Origin: Streptomyces sp. TRM70350
GTDB taxonomy: Bacteria > Actinomycetota > Actinomycetes > Streptomycetales > Streptomycetaceae
NCBI RefSeq assembly: GCF_019219825.1
Contig: NZ_JAHUXH010000021.1
Coordinates: 62,001 to 126,000 of the forward strand
Direction: 5' to 3'
DNA: 64,000 bases
Position numbers and translations under genes: made by a program. The notes beneath the pieces are model-generated. The model made no database searches and had not been told where the DNA came from. It saw only the letters and a list, made by a program, of their open reading frames with translations. The first letter of the stretch is position 1. Every line of letters starts with the position of its first letter. Positions 60,946 to 64,000 of this stretch are shown here, piece after piece.

Positions 60946-61620
60946 CTACCCCACCGCCAGCAATATCGCCAGCAGTACCGCCCCGGCCACCGCAGGTGCC
61001 GCGATCTCGTACGCCCAGCGCACGGTCACCTCGCCCTGTGCCGTCTTCGCCTTCTCCCGTGCCTCCAGCGTCTGGCGCAGGTCGTGCATGATCTGGTCGC
61101 TCTCGGCGCGGACGGGGCCGTCGTGGACATCGACGTCCGTGAACCCGCCGAAACCACGGGGGCGGGTCTTGCCGTTTCCGGCGGCCTGTGCCGCCCGCCG
61201 TGCCTCCTTGCGGGCGGCACGGCTGCGGCCGCGAAGGGAGACGGGTATGGCCCACAGCTGGTACTTGGCGCCGGCCTTGGTGATGACCTCGTTGGTGTAC
61301 CCGGAGCGCAGGGAGGCGACCTCGCCCCAGGGCAGCACGATCACGCGGAAGGGGTTGCGGACGCGCAACCTGTCCTCACCGGCGTACACAGCGGGCCGCA
61401 CCGTGAACGCGACGACCAGCGGCACCACGACCAGCAGCGTGGCGAGCGCCAGCCACGGGGTGCGGCCCTCGCCCGCGATGATCGCGTCCCCGCCGAGCCA
61501 GCCGGCGAGGGCGAGCAGCAGGACGCCGCCGACGAGACCCATGGGCGACCGGTAGATCCGGTCCCGGGTGGTGGGGCGCGGAGGCTGCGGCGCTGATGAC
61601 TGCTGGTCCGGGGTCGTCAT
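60946..61620 (-). CDS. PH-domain membrane protein
   Basis: A 224-aa protein; ATG 61620 is preferred to the ORF start (61785), which would cross the deoC operator. Two membrane segments (~27-50 and ~55-75) are followed by a bacterial PH-like domain (YAGEDRLRVRNPFRVIVLPW; EVASLRSGYTNEVITKAGAK; YQLWAIPVSL), then a basic linker and a C-terminal membrane segment (AAPAVAGAVLLAILLAVG). This is the common actinobacterial bPH_6 type; its role is unknown. Confidence 0.85.
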   Translation of the reverse strand: MTTPDQQSSAPQPPRPTTRDRIYRSPMGLVGGVLLLALAGWLGGDAIIAGEGRTPWLALATLLVVVPLVVAFTVRPAVYAGEDRLRVRNPFRVIVLPWGEVASLRSGYTNEVITKAGAKYQLWAIPVSLRGRSRAARKEARRAAQAAGNGKTRPRGFGGFTDVDVHDGPVRAESDQIMHDLRQTLEAREKAKTAQGEVTVRWAYEIAAPAVAGAVLLAILLAVG

Positions 61621-61738
61621 GCCCTCGATTCTGCCCGACGCCACCGACAGCGCCCATGCGCGGTGCCTCCACCTGTGGTCGCCCCCACGCTCATGCGCGC
61701 ACCGCCCTCCCAGGATGAGCAAGAGGGCTGTACAGCCG

Positions 61739-61750
61739 CTACGCGCGTAG
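61739..61750 (+). promoter_or_regulatory. Nucleoside-regulon operator of deoC
   Basis: The perfect palindrome CTACGCGCGTAG, directly followed by the -10 box TATGCT (61752-61757). Same geometry as at add. Confidence 0.65.
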
Positions 61751-61751
61751 A

Positions 61752-61757
61752 TATGCT
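61752..61757 (+). promoter_or_regulatory. -10 box of a probable leaderless deoC transcript
   Basis: TATGCT ends 6 nt before GTG 61764, so transcription should begin at the start codon. No ribosome site precedes the gene. Confidence 0.5.
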
Positions 61758-61763
61758 CGTCTG

Positions 61764-62720
61764 GTGACCATGCCCACCACTGCACACACCCTCACGGACG
61801 CGGCGGCCTCCGACAGCACGCTGCGCCGCTTCCTGCACGGGCTGCCCGGCGTCGACGCGGTCGGCCTGGAGGCGCGCGCCGCCTCCCTCGGCACCCGTTC
61901 CATCAAGACCACCGCCAAGGCGTACGCCATCGACCTCGCCATCTCGATGGTCGACCTGACGACGCTGGAAGGCGCGGACACCCCGGGCAAGGTCCGGGCG
62001 CTCGGCGCCAAGGCGGTCCACCCGGACCCGACGGATCCCACGACCCCGGCGACCGCGGCCGTCTGCGTCTACCCCGACATGGTGGCCACCGCCAAGCAGG
62101 CCGTCGCGGGCTCCACCGTCAAGGTCGCCTCGGTCGCCACCGCGTTCCCGGCCGGCCGCGCCCCGCTCTCCGTGAAGCTGGCGGACGTGCGCGAGGCCGT
62201 GGCCGCCGGTGCCGACGAGATCGACATGGTCATCGACCGCGGGGCCTTCCTCGCGGGCCAGTACATGAAGGTGTACGACGAGATCGTGGCCGTGAAGGAG
62301 GCCTGCGGGGCGAGCGCCCGCCTGAAGGTCATCTTCGAGACCGGCGAGCTGTCGACGTACGACAACATCCGCCGTGCCAGCTGGCTCGGCATGCTGGCGG
62401 GCGCCGACTTCATCAAGACGTCGACCGGCAAGGTGGCGGTGAACGCGACGCCCGCGAACACCCTGCTCATGCTGGAGGCCGTGCGCGACTTCCGCGCCCA
62501 GACGGGTGTCCAGGTCGGTGTGAAGCCCGCCGGTGGCATCCGCACCAGCAAGGACGCGATCAAGTTCCTCGTCCTGGTCAACGAGACCGTCGGTGAGGAC
62601 TGGCTGGACAACCACTGGTTCCGCTTCGGCGCCTCCTCCCTGCTGAACGATCTGCTGATGCAGCGTCAGAAGCAGGCCACCGGCCGCTACTCCGGCCCCG
62701 ACTACGTGACGGTGGACTGA
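61764..62720 (+). CDS. deoC: Deoxyribose-phosphate aldolase
   Basis: A 318-aa protein from GTG 61764 (ATG 61770 is also in frame). It is the long DeoC form. Class I aldolase motifs: AAVCVYPDMVATAKQAV, DEIDMVIDRGAFLAGQY, GADFIKTSTGKVAVNATPA (Schiff-base Lys) and VQVGVKPAGGIRTSKDAIKF (second active-site Lys). It splits 2-deoxyribose 5-phosphate into glyceraldehyde 3-phosphate and acetaldehyde. The aldehyde dehydrogenase gene 5 bp downstream is well placed to remove the acetaldehyde. Confidence 0.94.
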   Translation: MTMPTTAHTLTDAAASDSTLRRFLHGLPGVDAVGLEARAASLGTRSIKTTAKAYAIDLAISMVDLTTLEGADTPGKVRALGAKAVHPDPTDPTTPATAAVCVYPDMVATAKQAVAGSTVKVASVATAFPAGRAPLSVKLADVREAVAAGADEIDMVIDRGAFLAGQYMKVYDEIVAVKEACGASARLKVIFETGELSTYDNIRRASWLGMLAGADFIKTSTGKVAVNATPANTLLMLEAVRDFRAQTGVQVGVKPAGGIRTSKDAIKFLVLVNETVGEDWLDNHWFRFGASSLLNDLLMQRQKQATGRYSGPDYVTVD

Positions 62721-62725
62721 TCACC

Positions 62726-64000
62726 ATGGCACCTGTATTCGAGTACGCACCCGCGCCCGAATCGCGCGCGATCGTCGACATCGCCCCGTCGTACGGCCTC
62801 TTCATCGACGGTGAGTTCGTCGAGAGCTCGGGTGAGGACCGCAACAAGACGATCAGTCCGGCCACCGAGGAAGTGCTCGCCGAGTACACCCAGGCCACCG
62901 CGGAGGACGTCGACCGGGCGGTGAAGGCCGCCCGGAAGGCCTTCGGGAAGTGGTCGGCGCTGCCCGGCTCCGAGCGCGCCAAGTACCTGTTCCGCATCGC
63001 CCGGATCATCCAGGAGCGCAGCCGGGAACTCGCGGTCCTGGAGACCCTGGACAACGGCAAGCCGATCAAGGAGACGAGGGACGTCGACCTGCCCCTCGTC
63101 GCGGCGCACTTCTTCTACTACGCGGGCTGGGCCGACAAGCTGGACCACGCCGGCTTCGGCCCGAACCCCAGGCCGCTGGGCGTGGCGGGCCAGGTCATCC
63201 CCTGGAACTTCCCGCTGCTGATGCTGGCCTGGAAGATCGCCCCGGCGCTCGCGACCGGCAACACGGTCGTCCTCAAGCCCGCCGAGACGACCCCGCTCTC
63301 CGCCCTCTTCTTCGCGGACATCTGCCGCCAGGCGGGCCTGCCGAAGGGCGTCGTCAACATCGTGACCGGCGACGGCCGGACCGGCGCCGCCCTGGTCGCC
63401 CACCCCGACGTCAACAAGGTCGCCTTCACCGGCTCCACGGCGGTCGGCAAGGAGATCGCGCGCACCGTCGCGGGCACCCGCAAGAAGCTCACCCTGGAGT
63501 TGGGCGGCAAGGGCGCCAACATCGTCTTCGACGACGCCCCGATCGACCAGGCCGTCGAGGGCATCGTGGGCGGCATCTTCTTCAACCAGGGCCAGGTGTG
63601 CTGCGCGGGCAGCCGACTGCTGGTCCAGGAGTCGATCCAGGACGAGTTGCTGGAGTCGCTGAAGCGCCGCCTGTCGACCCTGCGCCTGGGCGACCCGCTC
63701 GACAAGAACACGGACATCGGCGCGATCAACTCCGCCGAGCAGCTGGCCCGGATCACCGCGCTCGCCGACCAGGGCGAGGCGGAGGGCGCCGAGCGCTGGT
63801 CCCCGGCCTGCGAACTGCCGTCGTCCGGCTACTGGTTCGCCCCGACGCTCTTCACCAACGTCACGCAGGCGCACACGATCGCCCGCGACGAGATCTTCGG
63901 CCCGGTGCTGTCGGTGCTGACGTTCCGTACGCCGGACGAGGCCGTCGCCAAGGCCAACAACACTCCGTACGGCCTCTCGGCGGGCGTCTGGACGGAGAAG
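62726..64000 (+). CDS. Aldehyde dehydrogenase (3' end beyond window)
   Basis: ATG 62726 lies 5 bp after deoC; 425 codons are present and the frame is still open at the window edge. NAD-dependent ALDH motifs: GQVIPWNFPLLMLAWKIAPA, VVLKPAETTPLSALFFADIC, FTGSTAVGKEIARTVAG, LTLELGGKGANIVFDDA (catalytic Glu) and FFNQGQVCCAGSRLLVQE (catalytic Cys), then EIFGPVLSVLTF. Being co-transcribed with deoC, it likely oxidises the acetaldehyde formed there to acetate. Confidence 0.9.
   Translation, partial: MAPVFEYAPAPESRAIVDIAPSYGLFIDGEFVESSGEDRNKTISPATEEVLAEYTQATAEDVDRAVKAARKAFGKWSALPGSERAKYLFRIARIIQERSRELAVLETLDNGKPIKETRDVDLPLVAAHFFYYAGWADKLDHAGFGPNPRPLGVAGQVIPWNFPLLMLAWKIAPALATGNTVVLKPAETTPLSALFFADICRQAGLPKGVVNIVTGDGRTGAALVAHPDVNKVAFTGSTAVGKEIARTVAGTRKKLTLELGGKGANIVFDDAPIDQAVEGIVGGIFFNQGQVCCAGSRLLVQESIQDELLESLKRRLSTLRLGDPLDKNTDIGAINSAEQLARITALADQGEAEGAERWSPACELPSSGYWFAPTLFTNVTQAHTIARDEIFGPVLSVLTFRTPDEAVAKANNTPYGLSAGVWTEK

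Overview
This is a high-GC actinobacterial chromosome segment, almost certainly from a Streptomyces close to S. coelicolor. The signs are strong G/C bias at third codon positions, many GTG starts, stop/start overlaps (ATGA, GTGA, TGATG), terminators without U-runs, several ECF sigma factors, and an AfsQ1/AfsQ2/SigQ-type locus. The gene order also matches, as I remember it, the S. coelicolor region from the SCO4860s to the SCO4910s. That synteny is recalled, not checked. I found about 59 protein genes, four decayed gene remnants, two minisatellite arrays and no RNA genes.

Positions 1-12,200: the 3' end of a GH20 hexosaminidase, two unknown small proteins, a repeat-rich spacer, a relic of a DUF1963-like gene, and a septum-formation-type lipoprotein. 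Two tandem ECF sigma / single-membrane-span protein pairs follow. Then come an L,D-transpeptidase lipoprotein, a stand-alone methylmalonyl-CoA mutase catalytic subunit without a B12 domain, a Uma2 protein and a TylF-like methyltransferase. Positions 12,370-13,045 hold remnants of a flavin monooxygenase and a trypsin-like protease.

Positions 13,100-33,200: a surface-glycan locus. It has an acyltransferase, four methyltransferases, a sialyltransferase-like GT29 protein, a GT8/pyruvyltransferase fusion, a GT-C-like membrane protein, a GT2/GtrA/flavin-oxidoreductase operon and two polysialyltransferase-like enzymes. It also has a CMP-nonulosonate synthetase fused to a HAD phosphatase, and a NeuB synthase. 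No NeuC-type epimerase is present, which favours Kdn over N-acetylneuraminate. I recall that S. coelicolor makes a Kdn-containing 'teichulosonic acid' wall polymer from this region, so the pathway is probably described in outline, but the roles of individual genes are not obvious.

Positions 33,200-44,070: an M20 amidohydrolase, then nucleoside uptake and salvage: two tandem BmpA-type binding lipoproteins, an ABC ATPase, two permeases, cytidine deaminase and thymidine phosphorylase. Positions 50,000-51,200 hold adenosine deaminase; 61,764 to the end hold deoxyribose-phosphate aldolase and an aldehyde dehydrogenase cut by the window edge. These dispersed units share the palindrome CTACGCGCGTAG (or CTACGCGCGTTA) next to their promoters. 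The scheme is uptake, then deamination, then phosphorolysis to deoxyribose phosphate, then aldol cleavage to glyceraldehyde-3-phosphate and acetaldehyde, then oxidation to acetate. No obvious repressor for the palindrome lies in the window.

The rest: an AEC transporter, a STAS protein overlapping a large ECF sigma factor tail to tail, an MFS/LysR divergent pair, an alpha/beta hydrolase with Asp as apparent nucleophile, a PspC protein, a VanZ-like protein, the AfsQ2-AfsQ1 operon with its lipoprotein divergent from sigQ (a consensus AfsQ1 box lies between them), a uridine-kinase-like protein, an FAD-linked oxidase, an XRE/DUF2975 pair divergent from a methyltransferase, and a PH-domain membrane protein.
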